Shown here: positions 11,001 to 23,000 of the stretch, piece after piece
Numbering within the stretch: the stretch's first letter is position 1
Layout of the letters: each line of letters opens with the position of its first letter
Source of the DNA: Ligula intestinalis
Taxonomy: Eukaryota; Platyhelminthes; Cestoda; Diphyllobothriidea; Diphyllobothriidae
Direction of reading: 5' to 3'
NCBI GenBank assembly: GCA_036362985.1
Contig: JAYGXS010000003.1
Span: 76,180,969 to 76,244,968 of the forward strand
Length of the DNA: 64,000 nucleotides
The notes under the pieces: model-generated
What the model was told of the DNA's origin: nothing
The model's database searches: none
What the model saw: the letters and a program-made list of their open reading frames with translations, nothing else
Program-made: the position numbers and the translations under genes

Positions 11001-14000
11001 AAGGGTCACGAAAGAATGCCATCGTCAGCATTGTGAAGAGCCTGGCCCGAGGTTGTGTCTCAAGCTCGCTGTGCGCACAAGGGACAGGAAATTGCCACAA
11101 AGGCGCAATTGATGCCAAGAAAACGAAAAATGCGGAAAAAAATACAGATAAATTGTGTACAAGCAATCTATTTTATAACAAACAATTGCATGAAGCATCG
11201 TTCATTAGTCGTTTGCCGAAGATGGCGATTTTCTCTATGCCACATGAATATTGTGGAGTGTAGTACAGTGAAAGAGCGTTGAATGGACTTCCCTCTCTTT
11301 TCGATCGCACCGAGATCTACCGGCACGATCACGCCAAGACAACCGGGAGTGAGTATGCAGGTAATGAATGAGGTAGCAAGAAACCCCCGTCCACACTACA
11401 GTTATACCGTCGCTAATGGCGAAGTTAACCAAGTGCTCCATGGATTAGCCACAATAATAACAGGTTTTCATAGCATCTACCACACACTTTTACCTTGCTC
11501 CGATTGCACAACAATGTCGAAACAACATGCATCTTGTGATCCACGGACTGGTTGGCGTAGCGCTGGTGTTTTGTGCGTGAATTAGTTTATAATGGGGCTG
11601 GCTTATGCAGGTACACGCTCCTAATGAATGCCAATCAATCAAACTAACTACCAGCCTTAGTCAGCACCTAGTAACAGTCAGACCGCCACGAACGACAATA
11701 TCCAAGACATGCGCATGACAGCAACTTGCGCGTGAATTAGTCAGAACCGCAGAACCGTCTGAATCCGATGACGTGACAACGGTAGAGCGACCGGATACGG
11801 GCTCGGAAACATTTGTTGGAAAAAGCTAAACAACCACTCTATGCGTACCTAAATTTCGAGCTCACGCTCCATACCTCCACCTTCCATCCACTAGTCGGCT
11901 GTCCGAACATGTCCGCAAACTGGTGCTTGGATTGGGCTCATTGCCACATTGGATACAATAATCAGCGTAGGTCAGGGTTAGACGCTGGCTCTAGCTAGCA
12001 AAACGTAGCAGGACATTCCAATGTCTCATTTGTGAGCAATAATCGAGCTAACCAGTCAATAGGCCTGAATAATTTATTCCCTGCCGAATAAGTTGCACCA
12101 TTTTGTATATACCAGGCCTAGATCCTTAGCATGACGCTGTCTAATGTGAGCCCACAGCAGAGTGGACACAAGGACGGCAACATGCGCGTGAATCAATCGA
12201 TAATTGAATTGCTCTGCATCTGCCGTATTTCCTTCCCTATCTAGCCTCGTGGTTCCGGTGTCAATATAGACTTAAGAAGATCGGGGGCTGGATCGGGTAC
12301 AGATGGCTGGCTGTGTGAGCCTGTGCATAGCTGTGCTTTCCATTTGTTACGCGTACGCATCCATGATACTTGTAGTTGTTACGGCTGTGATCATGCCTGA
12401 TCTAGCCGGCCTCAATGATGTCACGAACGGTACCTCTCCATGCGTGGCGATTGGCGGCAGCGGATCTCGAAAGCTCCACCCAGTCCCTTATCCAGCGACG
12501 GAGGCCGAAGATAGAAGGTCCAAGAACTGCTTCCATGTCTTGATGGACGGTGTCTAGCCAGGTCTTCAGTTGCCCTCCTCTTCGACGTTTCCAGGTTAGG
12601 TTCGTGAGCCAAAGTGCTAGAGGAGACAACCTCGAACAAAGAATCCGAGCGGCCGTTGGAGACGCGCTTGTATTCAAAATTCCCAAGACACCTCATGAAC
12701 ATGTCAACTTACAACATCCATAATGACGCTCAGAACACCCTGATTTGGCAGCTAAGTTGGCCCAGCGCATTTACCGTGTGGCTGAAAACAAACAACGTAA
12801 CCTACAGGGAAACCGGAGGAAGCTTATTGTGATAAAACTGCGCCAACATATCGGTCACTGATAATCAGAGTAAGACGCTGGAATAAAGTATGTCATCAGA
12901 ATAAGAGTCCAGTTTGATCAAACTTACCGCCCTTAGCTGTTTCGTTCTTGACCGGTAGGTGGCCACCTCATCTTTAAAGTCCCCCAGATCCGAGACCAGC
13001 GGCTTGCTTTCCTTAATAGCTGCCTCCACCTTTCGACGATGGTCAGCCTCCCACTTAGCGGCACGTTGCTCCTCATCCATCTCCTCGAGTTCGCGTTGAC
13101 GCTGCTCAGCCTCGCGTTTTTTAGCATCCGCCTCACGCTGCTTGGCCTGCTTTTTGGTGCGCGCAATGTCCCGCAGGACCTGTTCGCGCTCTGCTTGCAC
13201 TGCAGCGCTAAATACGAAGGGCAAAAAGGGCTAAATAGCGTTCATAAGGTTACCTCGGTTCCAAGCTTATGTTGGCTGGGGGTAGTAATGCTTTGTCTGA
13301 ACACGTGCTTTTGCATTTTTTCCAAAACGCAACAGTACGCGGCGCAAAAGACCAGGGTCTCCGTCAAACTTAACTGCTAAATTAAGGCATTCTTTAGGCT
13401 ATACTATTTCCGTTCTTGTCATGGGCGTCGATGGAGCTTCATCACTTAAACATCCTATTTATAGAATAGCAAGTCCTGGTTCGGTCCTAGGCGCAATGTG
13501 CAATCAAAGTCTGTTCTGGCTTTATCGCAACCTTTTAAGCCTGACTGATGTTGGTCAGTCTGTTATCCATTTGGTGGTCCGCTTGTTGTCCTGTAACCCA
13601 GAAGGGCTCTACTTAGGGAGACCTACTGCTTACTCCCACTGGAGGTGGTCTTCAGAGCGTGATGATCGTTCAGAGCACAGTTTCTCAGAATCGAAGACGA
13701 ACACTAGATGTCAGACGGATCTTGAGCGGCCTTTGACGTACTCCTTTCTGAACATACAATGCAGTGAGTACTTTAGCGTACATTTGATTTTTCATTTTAG
13801 TTGAGGTTCAGAGAGCTTCTTACGGAGGCTAACTCAGTCATGAGAAGGGTCCAGGTATCACGTCAATTGCTGTATGTTTAATGTTCTATATAAATAGAGG
13901 CAAACGAGCAGGATTTTGGCACAAAGGTAGTCAAATATACAGTAAAATTGTTATTTTCTGGAACTGGAAAATCTTATGTGAAATCAATAAAAACCGGAGG

Positions 14001-17000
14001 AAATTAAGTGGAAGGAACCAGAGTATTTTGCAGAAACAGAAAGAATTCAGCATTCATATTGTTTTTTTTTACAAATTTACGGAGTAATTAATTATATTAC
14101 ACCTAGATTTGGGACTGTAAACGAACTATGTATATTTTACCGTGAAAATTGACACCCGCAATAAAATAGATTCAATTTGATGCATATCGCAAGATGCTAT
14201 CTTGTAGAATAAGGTCTGCACTAATATTTAATTTAGAAACGGCGAGGACAGAAATTTACCGATACGACAGTTCTTTCAAAATACGCTAAAGGTTATGTTT
14301 ACGATTTTATTTGACGATTCTATTTGGATTTATTGATCATAGTTACACCGATTTTCAATGTTTGCAGAATTTGCCGTTTTTTCAAAAGTTTGCAATTTAT
14401 GAAAAAAACTAATAGTACTTTTATATTACGCTTAAGGTTGTTCATTTTTATGTCAAAATGACTCTCAATCTCTCGCAAATTTCGTTATGTTACTTGAGTT
14501 AGGCCATTCACTGTCCACAGTTGCACGTGCAAAAACAAAGAATGGAAGTTGAATTCAGGTAGGACCTCTAAAAGTCCGCCTATAGAATCAATAGCGGATA
14601 ACAGTCGATTATATATAACAGCACGCCCATATCACTAAAATAATTGTGTCTATTTAGGGGTTCCAGCATCCCACTTCTTGCTCCCTATTGGCTACTGACC
14701 TGATCTGATTTATTCATAGGCGGTTTATTCATTTACCTTTCAATTGTTGCAGGTTGCTTTTTCAATTATCGCGCGCCTTTTTGTTGCCATATATTAGTTT
14801 TTTTGGTAGGGTTTCCAAGTGGGGACTTCGAAAGTATTAGAGCCTCCTACTTAAATGTTTTAAGTAGGTTGAATTACCCACAGTCTTCCAGTTTTCTACA
14901 CGCCATCTATCGATCCAGCAAGAATTTGGTGATGACATTGAACTGCAGAGTGGTCCTCCGAAGGTCACCGTCAGTATACTAAGCGAAATTAGCGTTTTAA
15001 ATTAACCACAGGAATAACCACTTACTTACAAATTTTAAGTAGGGTAATTTGCACAATCTTCCCACTTTCGTACCGCTTTAACCGTTGTTCTAGTCGGTGT
15101 TTGTGGTTCTACTAGAATATTTACCTCAATGACCTCGCCCGAGGTAAGCGCACACTTCTCCTACTTACACGCGTTCGCCGTTGGTCGAGCGGGGTTTAGC
15201 GATGAGATTAAAGCCCATTTCAGTGTCTTCTCCCAAGGCTTGGGTACGCGACCCAACTTGTCCTCATAACTTTTTCATTTTATAGAAATATTGCGGTCTA
15301 ATTTGTTCCCTGACATGCCCCGCCCGTCCTATCCCACTAAATCAGGCACCCGTGAGCCTGAGGGGCGCGCTTCGCACGTTCCCTAGGCGGCCCCACAAGG
15401 AATCCCTGCCTTTTTTATAATAACTGTATCTGCTGATGTTGCAACTTACTACAATAACAGCCCAGGTACTAGATAAAAGGCCAAGACACATGTTTCACCG
15501 GTATGCTGTCGCTGCTTGACACAGCTACGAGGGATCCGGCTCATCAGAGGGTCCCCCAATTTTCCCTGGTTGATATACCGGTTTCGAAAGTTTATCTTTT
15601 AATTTCCTTATAAATTAATTCCTGTCCACGGTATACATCAGTATATTTAAGGTCTACTAATTCCCGGTTTTTCGCTATCTATTTTATATTTTCTCTCCTA
15701 CTCACCAAATATGCCCCACCTGTCTAACGCTAATTACTACCAGTCCAGTACTACAGAATCGTGTTTTTTTGGTTTCCGAGGTGTAACACATAGTAGCTTG
15801 TTACCCAAAAGTGCATGCTCAACAACAAGGACAGGCTGCATACAGGCGTTGGGCGCGGGCTTCTCGTTCCTCAGCCGTTTCAAGGTTAGCAGCGTCTTCC
15901 CTGCGTCGTCGTCTTTCCTCGGCTTCCCTGAGCAGATCGTTGGAGGCCGACAGCGAAGCGGCATCATCCATTGCGGAGACGGCAACAGGCTCAGAAGAGA
16001 GACGCGGATCGTTGACAAGGTCGTGTGCACTCTTGCCTTTTCCGCGGAATTTCTGAACAGACAGGAAAAAAATTATGGTACAGTCAGCTGTGAACGGGTG
16101 TATCGATAAAAACTTATTATTATTCACGTGATGAGTAAGCGGAAGCAAGGAAGCATGGTCAGTTCGACTAACTTGCGACCAAAACTATGGCCATTGACAC
16201 TGGTTGATTAACGCTCACCAATCGTTAACGGAACTCGTGGACTCAATGGTAAGCGCGTTAGATTTCTGATCAAATAGTCGCGGGTTCGGGCTTCAACGGG
16301 GGGCGCAACTTAGGATTGAGTATGGCTGGCTGATGACGGTTAATGAGCTAGAAATGGACATTCCAGTCACTCTTTTCTCTGAAGGGCTGCTGGCGGGGCA
16401 CGAGAGTAAGTCACAAGGCAGAGCGAAACGAGCGATTTCCGTTAGCGATGAGCGAAAGTTAATCAACGAGTGCCAATAGCCCTCGATCTAAACTGAGATG
16501 ACAATAAATCTGCGAATATATTATTAGAACGTTTGATTTTTAATCAAAACGACGCATGTTCGAGCGTCGTGTGGGGCAGCATTTGGTGTTGGGTATGACT
16601 GGTTGATGATGGCTAATGACACAGAAATAACTATTCCAGTCTTTCTTGCATTTGCCGGCAACGCTATCTGTTAATGGCCTTTACAGAATGTAGCTCAAGG
16701 GGAAATAATTGAAGGCTGCAACGGTTACATTGGCGCAATATGGGAGATACTATTCAAGTCCAGTGTCAAATTACTGGGATACAAGTTTGCTTCATTTTAT
16801 TCACGGTGAATGGAAGTCATTTCGGCTTAAAATGGTGGAATGGTATTTTCAAAACAAAGCGTACCTCTCTCTCTCTAGTCAGAAACCCGATTTGACATAC
16901 GCTAAAACCTGTAAACCGATAAAACACTTTCGATCTTGGTGTGCTGCCATAAGATTTTAGACAATAAGCTAGTAACAGTCAGTCGCGAGGTAGATGGTAC

Positions 17001-20000
17001 TTTTGCATTTGTACTTGTTACGAATGTGATCATGTCTGATCCAGCCGGCCTCGATGATGTCACGGACGGCACCTTTCCATGCGTGGCGATTGGCGGCAGC
17101 GCATATGGAGAGCTTTACATAGTCCCATCTCCAGCGCCGGAGACCGAATACTGAAAGTCCAAGAACCAATTTTATGTCCTGACGGACTGAGTCGAGCCAG
17201 GTTTTGAGTTGACCACCTCTTCAACATTTCCAATTAGGTTACCGTTTCAGTTCGAGGGCAGTAGCACTGAGCTCCTGGGGTTGACGGCGAAGAACGTGCC
17301 CACCAAACTCGTCTTTTCTAAATGGCCTGGAATATCCTTGCGATTTTGTTGCAGCGAATGCGGACTGTCGCATTTGAGACAAAGTCGTTGTACTTCACTC
17401 GAAGGATGCTCCTCAAGCAGTAGTGGTCAGAGACTTCCAGCTTCCGTTCATTTTCATTGGGCATAGCCCAACATTCGCATCCGTATAGGAGAACGGACAG
17501 CACGGATGCACGGTACACGCGGATCTTTGTTGAGATAGAAATATCGCGGCGGGTCCATAAGCACTTCCGAAGGCTGGCGAAAAGTCGTCTCACTGCGTCA
17601 ATTCGGGAGACAATGTCACCGGGAAGGCGAGTTACCCGTTAGCCTAGCTACAGGCTACCCGGCGCGTCCACAGGTGGCGGATAGTGGAGGGACCTTCAGT
17701 AAAAGTTAGCTGTGAAATAAGCGAACTCCCGGGTCTGACGAATTAGGCAGTCGTGGACCAGCAGCGGCAGTGCTACCAGTGCGCGACGGGCTGAAGTCTG
17801 GCAAGCCAATCGCCCATAAAGCGTCGCAAAGCCTGACGACGGCGCTGTGAAACGCCATCAAATAAGTTCGCTTGCCGCCGTTGCCTTGCGGTTATGCTAC
17901 TGAGCCAAAGCGCTAGAGGAAACAACCTCGAGCAAACAATCTGTGCGGCTGTTGGGGACCCAGCCGTACTCAAGTCAGCTCATGAAATATATGTCCTAAG
18001 TGGTACTCACAAGACCTTTTTCGTCATCAGTCAACTCAGTGAACAGGTAGTGGATGCAGGACTTTTAGCAAAATGTGTTTCGGTGCCTGCAGCTGCGCGA
18101 GCCGGTTCGATGTCTCTGATGAACAAGAGGAGGTGGACGTACTGTGGTGGACTTCAATGCTTCAGACATCAAGTGTCAACTTAACGTTAAGCATTTCATT
18201 TGTGAATGGTCTTCCCTCGATTGGTTACAGGAGTAAGTCATCCCGTACTACCTTGGGGGTTTACTCTTGAGATTGGGGCCAGTAGCCGCACAACTGTTAG
18301 TAGTACAGGCAGAAGAACATTATCGAGACAGTCTATGGAGACGAGAATTACCACTTCTGCCTCATAAGCTGTCATCATCCAGTCATAACCAGTCTCAGAT
18401 TAAGCATTATCCTAGGCTTCAACCGGCGACTTGTTGGTCAGAAGTCCAAAGCCCTAACCGTTGAGCCATGACTTTTTGTAGAAATTCGACGCATTAACGG
18501 AGAGCCTGTTAAAAACCAAGACAGAACAAACTTGTCTGATAAGTCGCGTGTATAGATGGCGGTCCAAATGGGCAGACCCTCGGACTTCAGATGTAGCTGG
18601 GTAAAGATTATAAAGCGAATCGATGGACACGAAGGAAGTTTCCCGCTATTAAATACATTTGGACTGGGTGCTCTACTTGTACCACATATTCTGCAGATTT
18701 TCATTAATGTTAGCGACGTAAGTCATTGATTAGTGTCTGGTGAAGCCACTGCACTTAACCAAGCAATCAAATAGTATCTGCGCAGCAATTACAAAAGTAA
18801 AAAAAAAACATTGAAAATTCCGCTGCCCTCTCATTTTAAAGTTCTTACGCGTGGAGGGGACTTCGAGTGGAACTTGAAAGTGCTGCCTCAAATACGCTCG
18901 CTAGTGAAAGAACTTTAAAGTACAGTAGTTGCCGGTTACTAAGCCCACGGCTAATAAGCCCAGCCGCGTATAAAACCAAGTCTGCTTGGGACGGAATTTC
19001 ACATAGCGAATCCGCCGGCAAAAAAGCCCAGTTTGGCAACAGGATAGAGTGAAATTCGCATCTGTCTGCGTGCGCAACTGGTTACGCGTCGCAAATAATT
19101 TCTGTTGTTTTTGTTATTACGTAAAATACAGAAAACAGCATTCTTTTCTTGTACATAACCAAGCTCTACACATAATACAGTACGTATGTAGTGGATAGTG
19201 CCTATCCTGCCTTTGCTAATCAAGAACTAGGACTCTCCGATTAATGCACCCACCGCTTATATAGCTCAATTTCGTCTGCGCCCGGGGTGGTCTTAATAGC
19301 CAGCGACTACTGTAATTGCACTTTACACAAAAAGTCCCATTTACACAAGAAGCTGTTCGCAGAGGATGAAGCTCGTGCAAATTACTTACCTCAGCAACCT
19401 CACTAACGACTTCCTCTTCTTCCTCCGCCTCGTCACCGAAGGAGAGCAAGGAAAAGTTTCTGAAATAGACAGGAGTGAAACAGTGAACGTCTTTGTCAAA
19501 ATCACGAGCATGTATGATTTTGTTTTCTGAAAAAATGCAACTCAAGACATGATAACAGTCGACACTGCTGGCCCCCGTAAGTCCTAAACTAAATGAATCA
19601 GTGATTATGAAAAGTTGAGTCAAATCATCAACCTTCAAAAACATCTTCTCGCGGCTCTCTTCAACTTGAATATGGGACGCAGACCTACAAGCCAACGTAA
19701 CCAGCATGAGATAAAATATAAAGACAACAGCCTTGGGTGACAGGGGGTGCAGGAAAAATACACACGAAAGGAAATGTGTGAACTAGTCTCAAAGTGTAGA
19801 TTTTAGTCATTCAGATGCTTATGCATAGAGATTCGGTGATAAAAAAAAAATCGATTATTGACCTGTTCAGCAAGGGATGATGACTAGAGCAAAACATGTT
19901 GAATTGAACTCAGAAGCATGGCTCACTTGGTTGCTTTCGCTGTGGGAACGGGTTCTTTTACATCGTTCTTTTTGGTCTGTGAGGGAAGAAGCCGAGGAAC

Positions 20001-23000
20001 GATATCATCGTAGGGGTTGAGGATTACCTAAAAGGATGAGGTTGTCAAAGCAAAGTCAGAAAGACGAAAGAATCCGAAAGCAGGTCTCAGACAGTTTAAA
20101 AAGGCCTCACTTAAGGCAAACAAATCTGCGATTAATGGCATGTATCGAGGTAGTACAGCATTACTAAGAACAGCAAAAGAAATGAAATACCTCATAAAAC
20201 GAAATACAAAGAACAGAAACGACAAAACCCGCACTTTTACAAAGTGGATCTTGGCAAATGGCAGCATAAATATGCTGGTTAAACGTCAAATGCGGGCTCG
20301 ATTGTCAGACCAGCAGCTACCTAGTTAGCGGGGAACGGATAGAGAAAATGCTTTCAACGGAGACCAGCTGTTAAACGGGCGCTACAGTGTCTGATGAACA
20401 AGCACTGACAAACCGCCAGTGACATACACCACCTAGCCAAAGAGATGTGGTGTGAGGAAAATATCTAGTGAATAAGTTCGCTTGTAACAGTTGCATTTAG
20501 CTTAAGTTTAATAGAGCAAATGTGTCTGAGATTAACTTAAATGAATAATTTGAGTGACTACTTCTGATCTGCCTATGCCGAAAGGTTTCATGATGCTACT
20601 CAGCAAAACATGGGGGTGAGCGAGAGTAAAAATCACACTAAACACAAGTAACTAAGTAAATGCAGAAATAGTAACTATGAATAACTTCAGTCTTGAGGAT
20701 TCGGTGGAGTCTAGCGGGTCGATCACCCTTAACCACTTCGACTTCCGCCAGACGAAGCATGTTGAACAGGGTGTTGCCAACCACGCGACCGAAAAGCGTG
20801 TGTTTCGTATTCAACTCTGTGGCCTCGCCGAGGGTGAAAAAGAATTGGCTGCCATTGGAATTCGGCTCGGGACAGGCCATTCCTACCAGTCCGCGTCGGT
20901 TAAAGGAAAGTCGCGAGTGGGATTCCGTCTGAAAAAAAATGAAGCAGCCTTTAAGTTGGCATAAAACTAATCATTGGAAAACGAACACTGCTCATGGCGT
21001 AAGTGGGTCATTACACGAACCACTGAAACATGCAAGCCACGCTAATCTATGTGACCAGGTGATTACTATTGCGATCACTGTGCTACTCGTACTAAATGAG
21101 TAGTCGTGTATTTCGACTAACCAGTGGCCACTTGCTTTTTACCTGCAATTATGTAAATGACACCTTTTTGAATTTTTCTTCGGCATCGATAAATTTATTA
21201 GCTTTTTTGCCAATAAAGGACCCAAAGTTGTTCACCTATCTTTCCCTTGATAGAACTGAAATGAAGAGAACATTACTCGGCGGGTAATAAACTTTACCTT
21301 CACTAAAAGGGCCTTACTTCTTCCCTTCGCATAGGGCTATGAACTACGAAACAAGCAGCTTTTGTAGCTGAAACCAACTGAAAACATGATTTTTGTCGGT
21401 GTAATTCAGAGTAAATCAGTAAGGCACTAATTATTAGCCGTCATAAACAAGATTGTAGAATGAACACGGCAGCGAAGATAGGAGTGAGAAACAGGGGGTG
21501 GATCATTAAGCATTGGTGTGTCATGAACACAAGTGAGTTGGATTTAATAAGCCAGTTTAAAGTCACCCAAGTTTACTGACTCTAGTTCGAGCCGTCATGA
21601 TCCAGCCACATCCAACCTCAAGCGATGCGCCATCTGAGACGTGAACCCGCAACCTGTTGGTCAGGAGTCCAAGACTCTAACTCACTGGACGGAGCGCGGG
21701 AAGACGGGCTACCCAGCTACTCAGCGCGTCCACAGGTGGCGGATAGTAGAAAGACCTTCAGTGAAGGTAGGCTGTGAAATAAGCGGACTCTCAGGTCTGA
21801 CGAATAAGTAGTCGCGGACGCAGCAGTGGCAGTGCTACCAGGGCGTGGCGGGCTGACGCCTGGCAAGCTAAAGCCTATAACGTGTGGCAAAGCCTGACGA
21901 CGGCACTGTGACATGGCGAGCGTAAACCGCCATTAAATAAGTTCGCTTGCCAGGAGCAAAGCGCGCGCGCGGCCATCCATGGAGAGCAAATGGGGAGTAA
22001 TGACTACTGCCCCTTAAATAGCGAGGTTGCGAGCAGAACGAGACTCTGTTGCCCTAGACGAGAGACTGCTGCCGAGACGAGACTGACCACGGAAGACAAG
22101 TTGCTGAACACACAGGTAACAGAGCTGATGTACTAGTACAACTGACAGTAAAGTACTCTCAGGTATCCTGTCCTGCCTTCTCTTTCTTACACGTAACTGG
22201 GGGACATAACCGGTGTTGACACAGGAACACACACGGTTATAACATCATTAATACAAAAACGAGGAGACTCAAAACGATGTAAGCAGTTAATATGTTCTTG
22301 GAATAAAATCAAAAAATATGCACTTTACCACAACCCTAAAGCAGTTAAGGTTTGGTTCAGAACTATAAATATGAAATCTTTAGCAGTACTATTAAATGTA
22401 GGCTTGTGGATCGATAATGTTATTTTTGACTTTGACTGTAACACTGCATCATACCTAAATCGAATCCCAACCTCAACTTTATCCTGAACTCTAATAACGA
22501 CTACGGAAAGTAGTAAGATGAATTTCAGGTTTTCGAAGAGGAAAAACACGGGAGGTTGGCGTGCAGGCCCACCATAATTTTAAAAGCCCGGGGTAAAAAA
22601 TAACTCAAACTGAGATGACGTTTGCGTTAGACACTAAGCGTACTGACTAAATTATAACCTAGGAACAAAGCCTTGGACACCAGCATTACTATATTCGGCC
22701 AATGACGGCAGTTTACCCAATTTGAAAGAAACGACCGACTTCACACCTTCAGAGGCTGTATTATGGCAATTGTCGAACGGCAGTTTGTTACAATGCCTAC
22801 GCGACAAGAGTGGAAGAAGAATAAGGCGACATTAAGGGTGATTTGGGCTACATCGAACAAGTGACGTCTGGCAATAATGCCTACTTTCAGTCAGACAGTC
22901 ACGTACGGAAATAAACATCGTCAGAACTAGGGATGACCCGCTCAGAAATTGTAATAGCAATCCAATGCGAATCGAATTTCAGGCCTTGCCTCCAATAGTT

